DNA of 64,000 bases from contig CAZBWO010000016.1 of the NCBI GenBank assembly GCA_964495885.1, positions 15,728 to 79,727 on the forward strand, read 5' to 3'. Origin of the DNA: PALG01 sp964495885. Its GTDB lineage: Bacteria; Bacteroidota; Bacteroidia; Flavobacteriales; Flavobacteriaceae. The notes under the pieces were generated by a model. The model did not search any database. It was not told the origin of the DNA and saw only the letters and a program-made list of their open reading frames with translations. Shown in pieces: positions 32,412 through 42,220 of this stretch. Numbering within the stretch: the stretch's first letter is position 1; the number at the start of each line of letters is the position of its first letter. The translations under genes were made by a program, and so were the position numbers.

Positions 32412-34373
32412 ATGCATATGAAAAACATTAGTATTGCGCTTATCGCTTTTTTAATTGGTTATTCTGCTTTTTCCCAGCAAAAAGGAAAAGTATTGATGGA
32501 GATTGAAGGAACCCTGGTTTATGCTTCGGAATTTAAGCGGGTATATAAAAAGAACCTAGAGCTCGTGCAGGAAGAGGATCAAAAATCGGTAGATGGATAT
32601 CTTAACTTATTTATTGATTACAAATTAAAAGTAGCTGAAGCCAATGCGCAAGGTCTTCAGAATAGACCTGCATTTAAAAGGGATCTTCTCAAGTACGAAA
32701 AACAATTATCCCAAAAATATCTAGAAGAAGATCAAGTGACCAGTGAGTTGGTGAAAGAGGCATACGATCGTGGAAAAGAACAGTTAAAGGTTTCCCATAT
32801 TCTTATTAGAATAGGAATGGATGTACTTCCAAAGGATAGTTTGGAAGCCTACAACAAGATGGAGATGATTCGTCAAAAAGCCTTAAATGGTGAGGATTTC
32901 AATGAACTTGCCTTAGAGTATTCTGAAGAACCTGGTATTGAAAAAACCAAGGGAAGCCTTAATTATTTTTCGGTATTTGACATGGTATATCCTTTTGAAA
33001 CAGAAGCATATAAGACATCTAAAGGCGCGGTTTCAAATATTGTTCGTTCGCAATATGGATACCATATTATTAAAGTGGAAGACCGTAGGGAAATAGCTCC
33101 AAAAATTGAAGTTTCCCATATTATGATTGCCAACAGGAAGGATAATACTACCGTTAATCCAAAACAGCGTATTGAGGAAATCAAAGCCATGCTGGATCAA
33201 GGACAATCATTTGAGAGTTTGGCAAAGCAATTTTCAGATGATAAAAATTCTGGAGTGAATGGCGGAAAATTAAATCCTTTCACTAAAGGAGAGCTACGTT
33301 CTCCCATGTTTGAAGCCGCGGCGTATTCTTTAGAGAAAAAAGGGGAAGTTTCTGGTCCTGTGGAGTCTGAATTTGGCTGGCATCTTATTAGACTGGATTC
33401 TATTTTGTCTATTCCATCCTTTGAAGAACAAAAAAACTTTTTAGAGCGAAAAATACGGGAAGGGAATCGATCTAGTATTGTGAACGAAGCAGTAAATCAA
33501 CAAATAAAAGACACCTATGGTTTTACCATGGGTGATGGTAATTTATCAGACCTTAATACGGCTGTTTCAGATGATGTCTTAAAAAGAACTTGGAAATTCA
33601 ATCCAGATTCCCTCTCAACTGATAAATTACTGTTCAGGATAGGAGATAAGGAACATAATTACAGTGATTTTCTGGAGTATGTAAGTACGATGCAACGAAG
33701 AGTTAGAAATTATAATTCCAAAGAAAATCTATTGAAGGATTTTTATGAATTCTACATGGATGAAAGTGTAAAAACATATTTCAGGGAACAATTGGAAAAA
33801 GAGAATCCAGATTACGCAGCACTTATTAATGAGTATCGTGAAGGGCTTTTAATATTTGATGTCATGGAACAAAATGTTTGGAACAAAGCGAAAGAGGATA
33901 CCCTAGGACAGAAAGCCTATTATGAGTCACACAAAGATTCCTATAGATGGAAAGATCGAGTAGAAGCCAGTATTTTTACGGCGCCAAGTAAATCAATCTT
34001 GGAAGAGGTAATCCGTTTGCTGAAAACTGGAATGAAGCCTTCCGAAATTAAGGAAACTATCAATAATGATAATAAGGTGAACGTAATTCTTACGGAAGGC
34101 GTTTTTGAAAAAGGTGATAAAGAGTTGCCGGAAACGTATATCTTAAAAGAAGGTGTTTCTTCCATATTTGCACAAAATGACACATTTGTTTTAGTAAGTT
34201 CCACGAAACATATGCCACCTTCACAGAAATCTTTTGAAGAGGTACGCGGACGTGTAATGGGGGATTACCAAGTGCAGGTGGAAAAAGATTGGGTGCAAAG
34301 TTTACAAGAGAAATATTCGGTGAAAGTTCATTCAAAAGTCCTGAAAAAAGTAAAAAAAGACCTAGGTTCATAA
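32412..34373 (+). CDS. Periplasmic SurA/PpiC-type peptidyl-prolyl isomerase, two parvulin domains
   Basis: 653 residues from the ATG at 32412 (another ATG follows at 32418). A signal peptide ends SAFSQ. A SurA-like N-terminal helical region precedes two parvulin domains: KVSHILIRIG to GYHIIKVEDR (about 125-225), and EVSHIMIANR to GWHLIRLDS (about 230-335). Both keep the VSH-I/GxH-I framework. A C-terminal helical chaperone-like part follows. It folds outer-membrane proteins. It heads a cluster with two more SurA-like genes, a MoxR ATPase and a small membrane gene. Confidence 0.9.
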   Translation: MHMKNISIALIAFLIGYSAFSQQKGKVLMEIEGTLVYASEFKRVYKKNLELVQEEDQKSVDGYLNLFIDYKLKVAEANAQGLQNRPAFKRDLLKYEKQLSQKYLEEDQVTSELVKEAYDRGKEQLKVSHILIRIGMDVLPKDSLEAYNKMEMIRQKALNGEDFNELALEYSEEPGIEKTKGSLNYFSVFDMVYPFETEAYKTSKGAVSNIVRSQYGYHIIKVEDRREIAPKIEVSHIMIANRKDNTTVNPKQRIEEIKAMLDQGQSFESLAKQFSDDKNSGVNGGKLNPFTKGELRSPMFEAAAYSLEKKGEVSGPVESEFGWHLIRLDSILSIPSFEEQKNFLERKIREGNRSSIVNEAVNQQIKDTYGFTMGDGNLSDLNTAVSDDVLKRTWKFNPDSLSTDKLLFRIGDKEHNYSDFLEYVSTMQRRVRNYNSKENLLKDFYEFYMDESVKTYFREQLEKENPDYAALINEYREGLLIFDVMEQNVWNKAKEDTLGQKAYYESHKDSYRWKDRVEASIFTAPSKSILEEVIRLLKTGMKPSEIKETINNDNKVNVILTEGVFEKGDKELPETYILKEGVSSIFAQNDTFVLVSSTKHMPPSQKSFEEVRGRVMGDYQVQVEKDWVQSLQEKYSVKVHSKVLKKVKKDLGS

Positions 34374-35222
34374 ATGAAATGGAAATTGATAATCATATGG
34401 AGTTGTACCATTTTAGCTTCTTGTAACTATCTTAAAAAGGAGGAAACCAAAACACCACTAGCACGAGTTAATGACAACTTTCTGTTTTGGGAAGATGTTG
34501 AGGAACAATTTGGAGAAGCCTTAAAGGGAGAGGATAGTCTTCAGGTTATCAATAATTATATCAATAGGTGGGCCACTCAACGGTTATTGATAGATCAAGC
34601 GGGAATCAATCTCCCTGCGGAAAAAATCACCGAGTTCGAGGCGTTGATTGAACAATACAGAAATGATCTTTACACAGAAGCTTATAAAAGTACCATTGTA
34701 AGTAAACAGTTAGATAGTACAATTTCAAACGCAGAGCTTATTACTTTTTATGAACGCAATAAGGACAACTTCAGGTTGAATGAGGAGATGTTCAAATTGC
34801 GCTATGTGGAAGTTGAAAATGAATTTTCAAATAGAAACAAGCTGAAGGAACAACTCATACGATTCAATAAAGAAGATAAAACCAGTCTTTCCGAAATGAG
34901 TATTCAGTTTAAATCCTATAACCTAAACGACTCTACCTGGGTAAAAAAAGATAATCTTTTAAAGGCAATCCCAGTATTACAGCAGTATGGGGAACAAGTG
35001 CTAAAAAAAGGTTATTTTGGAGAGTTGCAAGATTCAATAGGTGTATATTTGCTTAAAATTGAAGCTGTTTTGGAGCCTAATGACGTTGCCCCTTTAACCT
35101 ATGTGCAGCCAACAATACGACAAATTATTCTCAATCAGCGAAAACAAATATTAATTCAGGAATTAGAAAAGGATATTACCAGAGATGCAATTAAGAACAA
35201 TACTTTTGAAATATATCAATAG
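34374..35222 (+). CDS. SurA-like lipoprotein without a clear isomerase domain
   Basis: 282 residues. A lipobox ILASC (Cys17) anchors it. Residues 30-130 resemble the SurA N-terminal helical domain (LARVNDNFLFWEDVEEQF, WATQRLLIDQAGINL). Where a parvulin domain should follow, only FKLRYVEVENEF and later GVYLLKIEAVLEPND remain recognisable; the usual H/G-x-H signature is missing. It is probably a chaperone without isomerase activity. It begins at the base after the preceding stop; its end overlaps the next gene by 38 bases. Confidence 0.78.
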   Translation: MKWKLIIIWSCTILASCNYLKKEETKTPLARVNDNFLFWEDVEEQFGEALKGEDSLQVINNYINRWATQRLLIDQAGINLPAEKITEFEALIEQYRNDLYTEAYKSTIVSKQLDSTISNAELITFYERNKDNFRLNEEMFKLRYVEVENEFSNRNKLKEQLIRFNKEDKTSLSEMSIQFKSYNLNDSTWVKKDNLLKAIPVLQQYGEQVLKKGYFGELQDSIGVYLLKIEAVLEPNDVAPLTYVQPTIRQIILNQRKQILIQELEKDITRDAIKNNTFEIYQ

Positions 35223-36657
35223 CCCCAGGCAAATAGGAATGCTGCTTTTATTGGGTGCTTTTTCCCTTTCGGGATGGAGCCAGGAAGTGGTAGTGGACAG
35301 CACCAATGCGATTACCCAAAACGTTCCCATTACAAAAAAGGATTCCATAAAACCTTTTCAGCGATTCAAGGCAGAAGGTGTTTCAGCAGTTATTGGGGAA
35401 TATGTAATCCTTGATAGTGATATTGATAAGAGCTATCTAGAATTGGAACAACAAGGGATTTCTACAGAAGATATTACCCGATGCCAGCTTATTGGGAAGC
35501 TTATGGAAGATAAACTGTATGCGCACCATGCTAAGGTTGACAGTCTAGAGGTTTCCGATGTTGAAATTACCCAACGAATTGAGCAGCAGATGGCGTATAT
35601 CATTGAGCAATTTGGAGGAGACGAAGACAAAGTAGCTAAGTTTTACAAAAAGGATAATATTGAAGAATTGAAACAGGAACTTTTCGCAACCAATAAAACG
35701 CTCATGTTGGCAAGCCAGATGCAACAAAAAGTTGTTGAAAATGTTGAGGTTACCCCAGAAGAAGTACGTCAGTTCTTTTTTTCCATCCCTGAAGATGATA
35801 GACCTATTTTTAGTGCTGAAGTTGAAGTTGCACAAATTATCATAGAACCCGAAATTACTGAGAAAGCTCGTCAAGATGTAATTGATAAGTTGAACGAATT
35901 TAAGCGGGATATTGTAGATAATGGGGCAAGTTTTGCTACCAAAGCTGTATTGTATTCCAAAGATGGATCTGCCGCAAAAGGCGGGCTTATTCAAGGCATT
36001 AGAAAGACGTCTCCATATGCCAAGGAATTTAAGGATGTCGCTTTCTCATTATTAGAAGGGGAAGTAAGCGATCCTTTTGAAACAGAGTTTGGCTACCATA
36101 TTCTTACTGTTGATAAAATTCGTGGGCAGGAAATTGATGTGCGTCATATCATATTATTTCCTGAAGTTTCCCAGAAAGAATTAGATGCTGCAAAGAAAAC
36201 ATTAGATTCCCTTCGTTTAGAAATTGAAGCAGGCACCATTACATTTGAAGATGCCGCACGTACGTTTTCAGATGAAGAAGAAACTCGTGCCAATGGAGGG
36301 GTCTTGGTAAATCCTGTGTCATTGGATACCCGTTTTGACCTTACCAAAATGGATCCTGTTTTAAGCGCTCAAGTATATAACCTGGAAGAAGGGGAAATGT
36401 CTAAAGTGATGATTGACAGGGAACCCAGAACCCGGAAGGCCTTCTATAAATTACTTACAGTGACACATCGTTTTAGCGAGCACCAAGCAGATTTTCAGCA
36501 AGACTATGAAAAAATTAAGGATTTGGCGTTGAAGGAAAAGCAAATCCGTGAAATTGAAAAGTGGCAAAACAAAAAAATAAAGGAAACTTACGTGAGTGTC
36601 AATAAAGATTACTACGATTGTGAATTTTCCAGTAACTGGTTAAAGATTAACCAATAA
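35185..36657 (+). CDS. SurA-type periplasmic peptidyl-prolyl isomerase
   Basis: 490 residues from the ATG at 35185, which gives a basic N-region before the hydrophobic signal (MLLLLGAFSLSGWSQ). An alternative ATG at 35239 would remove the overlap. The SurA N-domain is followed by parvulin domain 1 (AEVEVAQIIIEPEI to FGYHILTVDKIRG, about 210-315) and domain 2 (IDVRHIILFPEV onward, about 318-410). The helical C-terminus reads HRFSEHQADFQQDYEKIKDLALKEK. Function: outer-membrane protein folding. Confidence 0.9.
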   Translation: MQLRTILLKYINSPRQIGMLLLLGAFSLSGWSQEVVVDSTNAITQNVPITKKDSIKPFQRFKAEGVSAVIGEYVILDSDIDKSYLELEQQGISTEDITRCQLIGKLMEDKLYAHHAKVDSLEVSDVEITQRIEQQMAYIIEQFGGDEDKVAKFYKKDNIEELKQELFATNKTLMLASQMQQKVVENVEVTPEEVRQFFFSIPEDDRPIFSAEVEVAQIIIEPEITEKARQDVIDKLNEFKRDIVDNGASFATKAVLYSKDGSAAKGGLIQGIRKTSPYAKEFKDVAFSLLEGEVSDPFETEFGYHILTVDKIRGQEIDVRHIILFPEVSQKELDAAKKTLDSLRLEIEAGTITFEDAARTFSDEEETRANGGVLVNPVSLDTRFDLTKMDPVLSAQVYNLEEGEMSKVMIDREPRTRKAFYKLLTVTHRFSEHQADFQQDYEKIKDLALKEKQIREIEKWQNKKIKETYVSVNKDYYDCEFSSNWLKINQ

Positions 36658-36666
36658 AAAAAATCT

Positions 36667-37620
36667 ATGTCTGACGTTGCAGCAATTGAACAACTCGTTT
36701 CAAAATACCAAGCATTACGAAAAGAAATTAAAAGAGTTATTGTAGGCCAGGATGAAGTAGTAGAGCAAGTACTTTTATCTATTTTTTCAGGCGGACATGC
36801 TTTACTTATTGGAGTACCCGGATTGGCAAAAACTTTATTGGTGAATACGGTAGCACAGGCACTTGGTCTTGAGTTTAAGCGAATTCAGTTTACACCAGAC
36901 TTAATGCCTAGTGATATACTAGGTTCGGAAATCTTAGATAAAAACAGGGAATTCAAGTTTATCAAAGGCCCTATTTTTGCAAATATTATTTTGGCAGATG
37001 AGATCAACCGTACCCCCCCTAAAACACAGGCAGCACTTTTGGAAGCAATGCAGGAACGTGCGGTAACCGTTGCGGGGCATCATTACAAACTAGATTTGCC
37101 TTATTTTGTACTGGCAACACAAAACCCCATAGAACAAGAAGGGACTTATCCGCTTCCGGAAGCGCAGTTAGACCGTTTCATGTTTGCAATTAATTTAGAT
37201 TATCCAACCTTCAATGAAGAAGTGGAAGTGGTAAAGAAAACCACCACACAAAACGAGGTGACAGTGAACGCACTGTTTTCAGGTGATGAAATCATTCAGT
37301 ATCAACAACTCATCCGTAGAATTCCTGTAGCAGATAATGTAGTTGAATATGCTGTAACCTTGGTTGGTAAGAGTAGGCCTAAAGGCCCTGCCGCTTCCGA
37401 AACCGTAAAAAATTACATCGATTGGGGTGCGGGTCCGCGTGCCTCACAAAATTTAATCCTAGGTGCAAAAGCCTATGCCGCCCTTCAAGGAAAATTCTCT
37501 CCAGATATTGAAGACGTGCAGAAAGTTGCCGTTGGGATATTACGGCATCGTTTAATTAAAAATTATAAAGCGGAAGCCGAGGGCTTAACCATTGAAGAGA
37601 TTATTACTGGTTTGTATTAG
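36667..37620 (+). CDS. MoxR-family AAA+ ATPase
   Basis: 317 residues. Walker A is GVPGLAKT (49-56), Walker B ILADEINR (108-115), followed by TPPKTQAALLEAMQERAVTV (segments) and sensor 1 YFVLATQNPIEQEGTYPLPEAQLDRF (segments). The C-terminal lid has GPRASQNLILGAKAYAALQ. MoxR ATPases act as chaperones that insert cofactors or remodel partner proteins, usually with a VWA-domain protein. No VWA gene follows here, which is unusual. Confidence 0.93.
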   Translation: MSDVAAIEQLVSKYQALRKEIKRVIVGQDEVVEQVLLSIFSGGHALLIGVPGLAKTLLVNTVAQALGLEFKRIQFTPDLMPSDILGSEILDKNREFKFIKGPIFANIILADEINRTPPKTQAALLEAMQERAVTVAGHHYKLDLPYFVLATQNPIEQEGTYPLPEAQLDRFMFAINLDYPTFNEEVEVVKKTTTQNEVTVNALFSGDEIIQYQQLIRRIPVADNVVEYAVTLVGKSRPKGPAASETVKNYIDWGAGPRASQNLILGAKAYAALQGKFSPDIEDVQKVAVGILRHRLIKNYKAEAEGLTIEEIITGLY

Positions 37621-37832
37621 TGAACAATAAAAGTTTCATAATCCCTATCATTTTCTTTCTTATAGGAATTGCCCTTACAGTTATTGGGGCATTATTTAAA
37701 ATACTTCATTGGACTCTTTCCTTTTTAAATGGAAAGTGGCTTTTCTCCATTGGATTGTTGTTTGTCTTTTTTGCAATCGCTATCTTTCTCTTTTTACTGT
37801 ATCAAAATAACCAAAAAGGCTTAAATCAATAA
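37620..37832 (+). CDS. Small two-helix membrane protein, GldL-like
   Basis: 70 residues, GTG start overlapping the last base of the MoxR stop codon. Two hydrophobic segments (IIPIIFFLIGIALTVIGALFKIL, then WLFSIGLLFVFFAIAIFLFLLY) join through HWTLSFLNGK. The GALFKILHW and following glycine-leucine-rich helix resemble the first two helices of the gliding-motor protein GldL, but the cytoplasmic domain of GldL is absent. It might be a truncated relative or a family of small membrane proteins. Confidence 0.6.
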   Translation: MNNKSFIIPIIFFLIGIALTVIGALFKILHWTLSFLNGKWLFSIGLLFVFFAIAIFLFLLYQNNQKGLNQ

Positions 37833-37844
37833 TTCAATTTTGGG

Positions 37845-37852
37845 TATCTTCG
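37845..37852 (+). promoter_or_regulatory. Promoter-like TATCTTCG just before acyltransferase gene
   Basis: Ends seven bases before the ATG at 37860, so transcription from it would give a leaderless or nearly leaderless message. Confidence 0.35.
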
Positions 37853-37859
37853 TAAGCCT

Positions 37860-38996
37860 ATGAAGATTGGAGGTTCCTCTACACGAATATTTGGATTAGA
37901 CTTCATGCGTGCCGTTGCCATACTATTGGTAGTTTGTTCTCATGCATTGTGGGCATTTCCTCAAATTAAAGGTTCGTTTCAAGCCCTATTGGATTTTATG
38001 GGCATGATGGGTGTAGAGATTTTTTTCGTACTTAGTGGCTTTCTCATTGGCAGAATTTTATTGCGAATTTTCACCAGCCCAGATTTTAAATCCCGTCATC
38101 TAACATATTTCTTAATTAGGCGCTGGTTTCGGACGCTCCCCAATTATTACTTAATCTTATTGATTAATATTCTTATTGTTTGGTATTTGGGAAGGGAGTT
38201 TGCAGATAGTCTTCCTTTGTACTTTGGATTCCTTCAGAATTTTAACTTCGGAATGGATATCTTTTTCACAGAATCCTGGAGTTTGCCAGTGGAAGAATTT
38301 GCCTATATCCTTGGTCCTTTATTATTGTACCTTTTATTTTTTCTGAAGCTACCTGTTTCCCGAAACTTATTATTTCTAGGCATTACCTTAAGCATTATCC
38401 TGTTTTTTCTGGGAACCAAAATAGCTTACCATTTGCAACATGATTCAACAACCATGGAATATTGGAATATTCATCTTAAAGCAGTGGTGATTTACAGGAT
38501 TGATGCAATCTATTATGGCGTCTTGGCTGCCTACATTTCCAAAGAAGCCCCACGGTTTTGGAAAAATCAAAAAAGACGACTTTTCAAAATATCCCTTCTT
38601 TCTTTTTGTCTCTTGCAATATGCAATTGGCGCCTTCGGGTTGACCTTTGAAAATACACCAATGTTCATAAATGTATTCTATTTGCCCGTTACCTCTATTA
38701 TCATTGCGCTCTCATTACCGTTTTTGTCGCAGTGGCAAAAAGCACCGAATTGGCTAATAAAGCCTATTACTTTTATAAGCCTTATTTCCTATGCCATGTA
38801 TTTACTGCATTATTCCATTGTTTTGCAATTAATGCGGTATTGGATTCCCATTAAACAGGATAGTATTTTATATACACTTATTTTTTCAGTGGGATATGCG
38901 GTAATTACTATTGTACTTTCTTATGGTTTGTACCGTATATATGAAAAGCCCATGATGGATATTAGGGATCAACCTTTTGTCAAAAAAAGATTTTAG
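37860..38996 (+). CDS. Acyltransferase-3 (OafA/YrhL-like) membrane acyltransferase
   Basis: 378 residues with about ten membrane helices. The N-terminus is typical: IFGLDFMRAVAILLVVCSHALW (the R and H of the family's catalytic region), MGVEIFFVLSGFLIGRIL, and RWFRTLPNYYLILLIN. WSLPVEEFAYIL is also conserved. The family transfers acetyl or other acyl groups to sugars of lipopolysaccharide, peptidoglycan or capsule. Acceptor unknown. It is not clearly part of the preceding operon. Confidence 0.9.
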   Translation: MKIGGSSTRIFGLDFMRAVAILLVVCSHALWAFPQIKGSFQALLDFMGMMGVEIFFVLSGFLIGRILLRIFTSPDFKSRHLTYFLIRRWFRTLPNYYLILLINILIVWYLGREFADSLPLYFGFLQNFNFGMDIFFTESWSLPVEEFAYILGPLLLYLLFFLKLPVSRNLLFLGITLSIILFFLGTKIAYHLQHDSTTMEYWNIHLKAVVIYRIDAIYYGVLAAYISKEAPRFWKNQKRRLFKISLLSFCLLQYAIGAFGLTFENTPMFINVFYLPVTSIIIALSLPFLSQWQKAPNWLIKPITFISLISYAMYLLHYSIVLQLMRYWIPIKQDSILYTLIFSVGYAVITIVLSYGLYRIYEKPMMDIRDQPFVKKRF

Positions 38997-39141
38997 CCTC
39001 TTAAAATTATCAATCTTATAAAAAACCTAGCAAAAAATTAATAAATATTTAAGTTTATTCATTATTATTTTACATCCGCTGAATAAAAATTATAAAATAT
39101 CCTAAATCGTTAGATTATTTTTAGTTCTGCGCTAATTTTTT

Positions 39142-39149
39142 TAATTTTG
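39142..39149 (+). promoter_or_regulatory. Promoter core TAATTTTG of aconitase
   Basis: Exact TAnnTTTG followed by C, 23 bases before the ATG; TTTA near 39118-39121 is a possible -33 element. Confidence 0.6.
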
Positions 39150-39172
39150 CAACACTTCAAAAACAGATAACT

Positions 39173-41440
39173 ATGGCATTTGATTTCGATATGATAAAAG
39201 AGGTGTATTCCAACATTCCAAAAAGGGTTGATAAAGCCCGTGAAGTAGTTGGAAAACCCTTAACACTTTCAGAAAAAATACTCTATAGCCACCTTTGGGA
39301 TGGAGCCCCTACCGAGGCATATACAAGGGCTAAAGATTATGTAGATTTTGCACCAGATAGGATTGCTTGTCAGGACGCCACCGCGCAAATGGCACTATTG
39401 CAATTTATGCAAGCTGGAAAGCAGAAAGTGGCAGTTCCTACCACCGTACATTGCGATCACTTGATTCAGGCAAAATCTGGAGCAGAACAAGATCTTAAAA
39501 CGGCTATGTCTACCAGTAATGAGGTATTCCATTTCTTGGAATCTGTTTCCAACAAATACGGAATTGGTTTCTGGAAACCCGGCGCAGGAATTATCCACCA
39601 AGTAGTGCTTGAAAATTATGCCTTCCCTGGCGGAATGATGATTGGTACCGATTCCCACACAGTAAATGCCGGCGGATTGGGAATGGTTGCCATTGGAGTA
39701 GGAGGTGCAGATGCCGTTGACGTAATGGCTGGAATGCCTTGGGAATTAAAGTTCCCAAAATTGATTGGAGTGCGTTTAACAGGTAAATTATCTGGATGGA
39801 CTTCTCCTAAGGACGTTATCCTGAAAGTTGCCGAAATCCTCACCGTAAAAGGTGGTACTGGTGCCATCGTTGAATATTTTGGGCCTGGGGCTACTTCCAT
39901 GTCTTGTACAGGAAAAGGAACCATTTGCAATATGGGTGCCGAAATAGGCGCCACGACTTCAACATTTGGATACGACGATTCCATGGAGCGCTATTTACGT
40001 GCGACCGATAGGTCAAACGTAGCCGACGAAGCAAATAAAATTAGGGAATACCTTACGGCAGACCCTGAAGTATATGAAAATCCTGAACAATATTTTGATC
40101 AGGTAATTGATATCAATCTTACGGAATTACTTCCACATTTGAACGGGCCCTTTACGCCAGATTTAGCCACACCTGTTGGAACAATGCATGATAAAGCGGT
40201 CAAAAATGATTGGCCGTTGAAAGTGGAGTGGGGATTAATAGGTTCCTGTACTAATTCCTCTTATGAGGATTTATCCAGGGCTTCTTCCATTGCGCAGCAA
40301 GCATTGGATAAAAAGCTGAAGACCAAAGCAGAGTTTGGAATCAATCCGGGATCTGAACAAGTACGTTACACTACAGAGCGTGACGGAATTTTGGAAATTT
40401 TTGAAAAATTGGAAGCAAAGATCTTTACAAATGCTTGTGGCCCCTGTATCGGGCAATGGGCACGATATGAGGATCCTAAAAATGCACCTAAAAATTCTAT
40501 TGTGCATTCATTTAACCGAAACTTTGCAAAACGTGCAGATGGGAACCCTAACACCCATGCTTTTGTAGCTTCTCCAGAATTAACAGCGGCCATTGCTATT
40601 GCCGGCCGATTGGATTTCAATCCTATTACTGATACTTTAATCAATGAAGATGGGGAGGAAGTAAAATTGGATGAGCCAACAGGATGGGAACTTCCACCAA
40701 AAGGATTTGAGGTAAAGGATAATGGATACCTTGAACCAGTTGCAGATGGAAGCAATGTAGAGGTGGTTGTGAATCCAACTTCAGAACGATTGGAATTACT
40801 CACTCCTTTTCAACCCATCAAGGATGAAGAACTTCAAGGAATGAAGTTGTTAATTAAAGCCTTTGGGAAATGTACTACAGACCATATTTCCATGGCTGGA
40901 CCATGGTTGCGTTTTAGAGGCCATTTAGATAACATATCCAATAACACTTTAATTGGAGCAGTAAATGCCTTCAATAAGAAAACCAACTTTGTGAAAAACC
41001 AATTAGATGGTGAATACGGTGGTGTACCAGATACCCAACGTGTTTATAAGTCTAAAGGCATTAAAACGATAGTTGTGGGAGACCATAACTATGGAGAAGG
41101 TTCATCACGGGAACACGCTGCAATGCAGCCTAGACACTTAGGTGTTGCCGCTGTATTGGTGAAATCATTTGCACGAATTCACGAGACTAACTTGAAAAAA
41201 CAAGGAATGTTGGCACTTACCTTTGCAAATGAAAATGATTATGATTTAATCCAGGAGGATGATACCTTCAACTTTGTGGATATCCAAAACTTTGCGCCAG
41301 ATACGCCGTTGACCATTGAAGTGGTACACAGTGATGGTAGCAAGGATACCATTAAGGCGAACCATAGTTATAATGACCAACAAATAAAATGGTACCGGGA
41401 AGGTTCTGCTTTAAATTTAATTAAGAAGCAAAACGCATAA
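39173..41440 (+). CDS. Aconitate hydratase
   Basis: 755 residues, the mitochondrial-type length. Iron-sulfur ligands: one cysteine in GLIGSCTNSSYEDLSRA and two in FTNACGPCIGQW. The substrate site includes VPTTVHCDHLI, GTDSHTVNAGGLG and the swivel-domain GEGSSREHAAMQPRHLG. It converts citrate to isocitrate in the TCA cycle. It stands alone with its own promoter, a 175-base AT-rich upstream region and a terminator. The gene symbol is left blank because the acn/acnA/acnB naming is ambiguous. Confidence 0.96.
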   Translation: MAFDFDMIKEVYSNIPKRVDKAREVVGKPLTLSEKILYSHLWDGAPTEAYTRAKDYVDFAPDRIACQDATAQMALLQFMQAGKQKVAVPTTVHCDHLIQAKSGAEQDLKTAMSTSNEVFHFLESVSNKYGIGFWKPGAGIIHQVVLENYAFPGGMMIGTDSHTVNAGGLGMVAIGVGGADAVDVMAGMPWELKFPKLIGVRLTGKLSGWTSPKDVILKVAEILTVKGGTGAIVEYFGPGATSMSCTGKGTICNMGAEIGATTSTFGYDDSMERYLRATDRSNVADEANKIREYLTADPEVYENPEQYFDQVIDINLTELLPHLNGPFTPDLATPVGTMHDKAVKNDWPLKVEWGLIGSCTNSSYEDLSRASSIAQQALDKKLKTKAEFGINPGSEQVRYTTERDGILEIFEKLEAKIFTNACGPCIGQWARYEDPKNAPKNSIVHSFNRNFAKRADGNPNTHAFVASPELTAAIAIAGRLDFNPITDTLINEDGEEVKLDEPTGWELPPKGFEVKDNGYLEPVADGSNVEVVVNPTSERLELLTPFQPIKDEELQGMKLLIKAFGKCTTDHISMAGPWLRFRGHLDNISNNTLIGAVNAFNKKTNFVKNQLDGEYGGVPDTQRVYKSKGIKTIVVGDHNYGEGSSREHAAMQPRHLGVAAVLVKSFARIHETNLKKQGMLALTFANENDYDLIQEDDTFNFVDIQNFAPDTPLTIEVVHSDGSKDTIKANHSYNDQQIKWYREGSALNLIKKQNA

Positions 41441-41461
41441 TCCTTATACTATTCAGCATAG

Positions 41462-41489
41462 AAAAGCTCCCATTTGGGAGCTTTTTTTA
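41462..41489. terminator. Bidirectional terminator after aconitase
   Basis: AAAAGCTCCCA / TGGGAGCTTTT stem with a short loop and flanking A/T runs between convergent genes. Confidence 0.85.
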
Positions 41490-41491
41490 TT

Positions 41492-42157
41492 TTATCTTAA
41501 TTGATGAATGGTAAAGAAACTATTGAAGTTGCTGCCGCTAAGATCTGCTGTAAGCAAACTTGAATCCAAATTAAACTGTACGGTATCTCCCGCATTAAGC
41601 ACAAGTAAGGTGGTAGTACTTCGAAAAGGAGGAGTGGCATTGATACTCAATATACCCACATTTGCATAATTAGCAGTTGCTACAGTTACTCCATTGTGTA
41701 ATATGGAAACCCCAAAATCTGTTGCCACTGCTAACGACCCGTTGGCTTCAATCTGTACATAGATTTGATAGATTCCATCGTTTTTAGCTGTATACACATG
41801 AGTGCTTGTGTTGAATTCATCGAGGACATCTATAGTTTTTTGATCAAAAGGAATAATGGATGACCCTGATAATATACTTAGGGTAATTGCCCCAGAAGAT
41901 GCAAAGTCCCCACGTACCAATGAGGGTATAGCTTCATTCACCACGGTATTGGCCGTTATGGTTTTTACAATGCCATCGTCTGAAACAACAAGAATGGAAT
42001 CTTTTGCAATACTTGGTTTAAGTTCTTCGGTTACAGAACGCAAGGCCATATTCCCATTTACGTCTAAGGTGGCAAGTGGACTTGTAGTGTTAATCCCCAC
42101 TTGTGATGATGTATATACCGATTGTAATAACATCACCAAAATAAATATTCTCCCCAT
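41492..42157 (-). CDS. Secreted protein with C1q/TNF-like C-terminal domain
   Basis: 221 residues. A signal peptide is followed by QVGINTTSPLATLDVNGNMALRS, the short trimerising motif common at the start of flavobacterial tail-fibre-like secreted proteins. The last 130 residues read as a jelly-roll (FNTSTHVYTAKNDGIYQIYVQIEAN, FGVSILHNGVTV, TTLLVLNAGDTVQFNL, FFTIHQL), which is the C1q-like pattern. It is probably a trimeric surface or secreted protein. No T9SS tail is present. Confidence 0.75.
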   Translation of the reverse strand: MGRIFILVMLLQSVYTSSQVGINTTSPLATLDVNGNMALRSVTEELKPSIAKDSILVVSDDGIVKTITANTVVNEAIPSLVRGDFASSGAITLSILSGSSIIPFDQKTIDVLDEFNTSTHVYTAKNDGIYQIYVQIEANGSLAVATDFGVSILHNGVTVATANYANVGILSINATPPFRSTTTLLVLNAGDTVQFNLDSSLLTADLSGSNFNSFFTIHQLR

Positions 42158-42220
42158 ATTATTTTGTTTTTGTTAATGAATCAACATGTAATAGATAAAA
42201 TGTATCATTTTTATGTTAAT

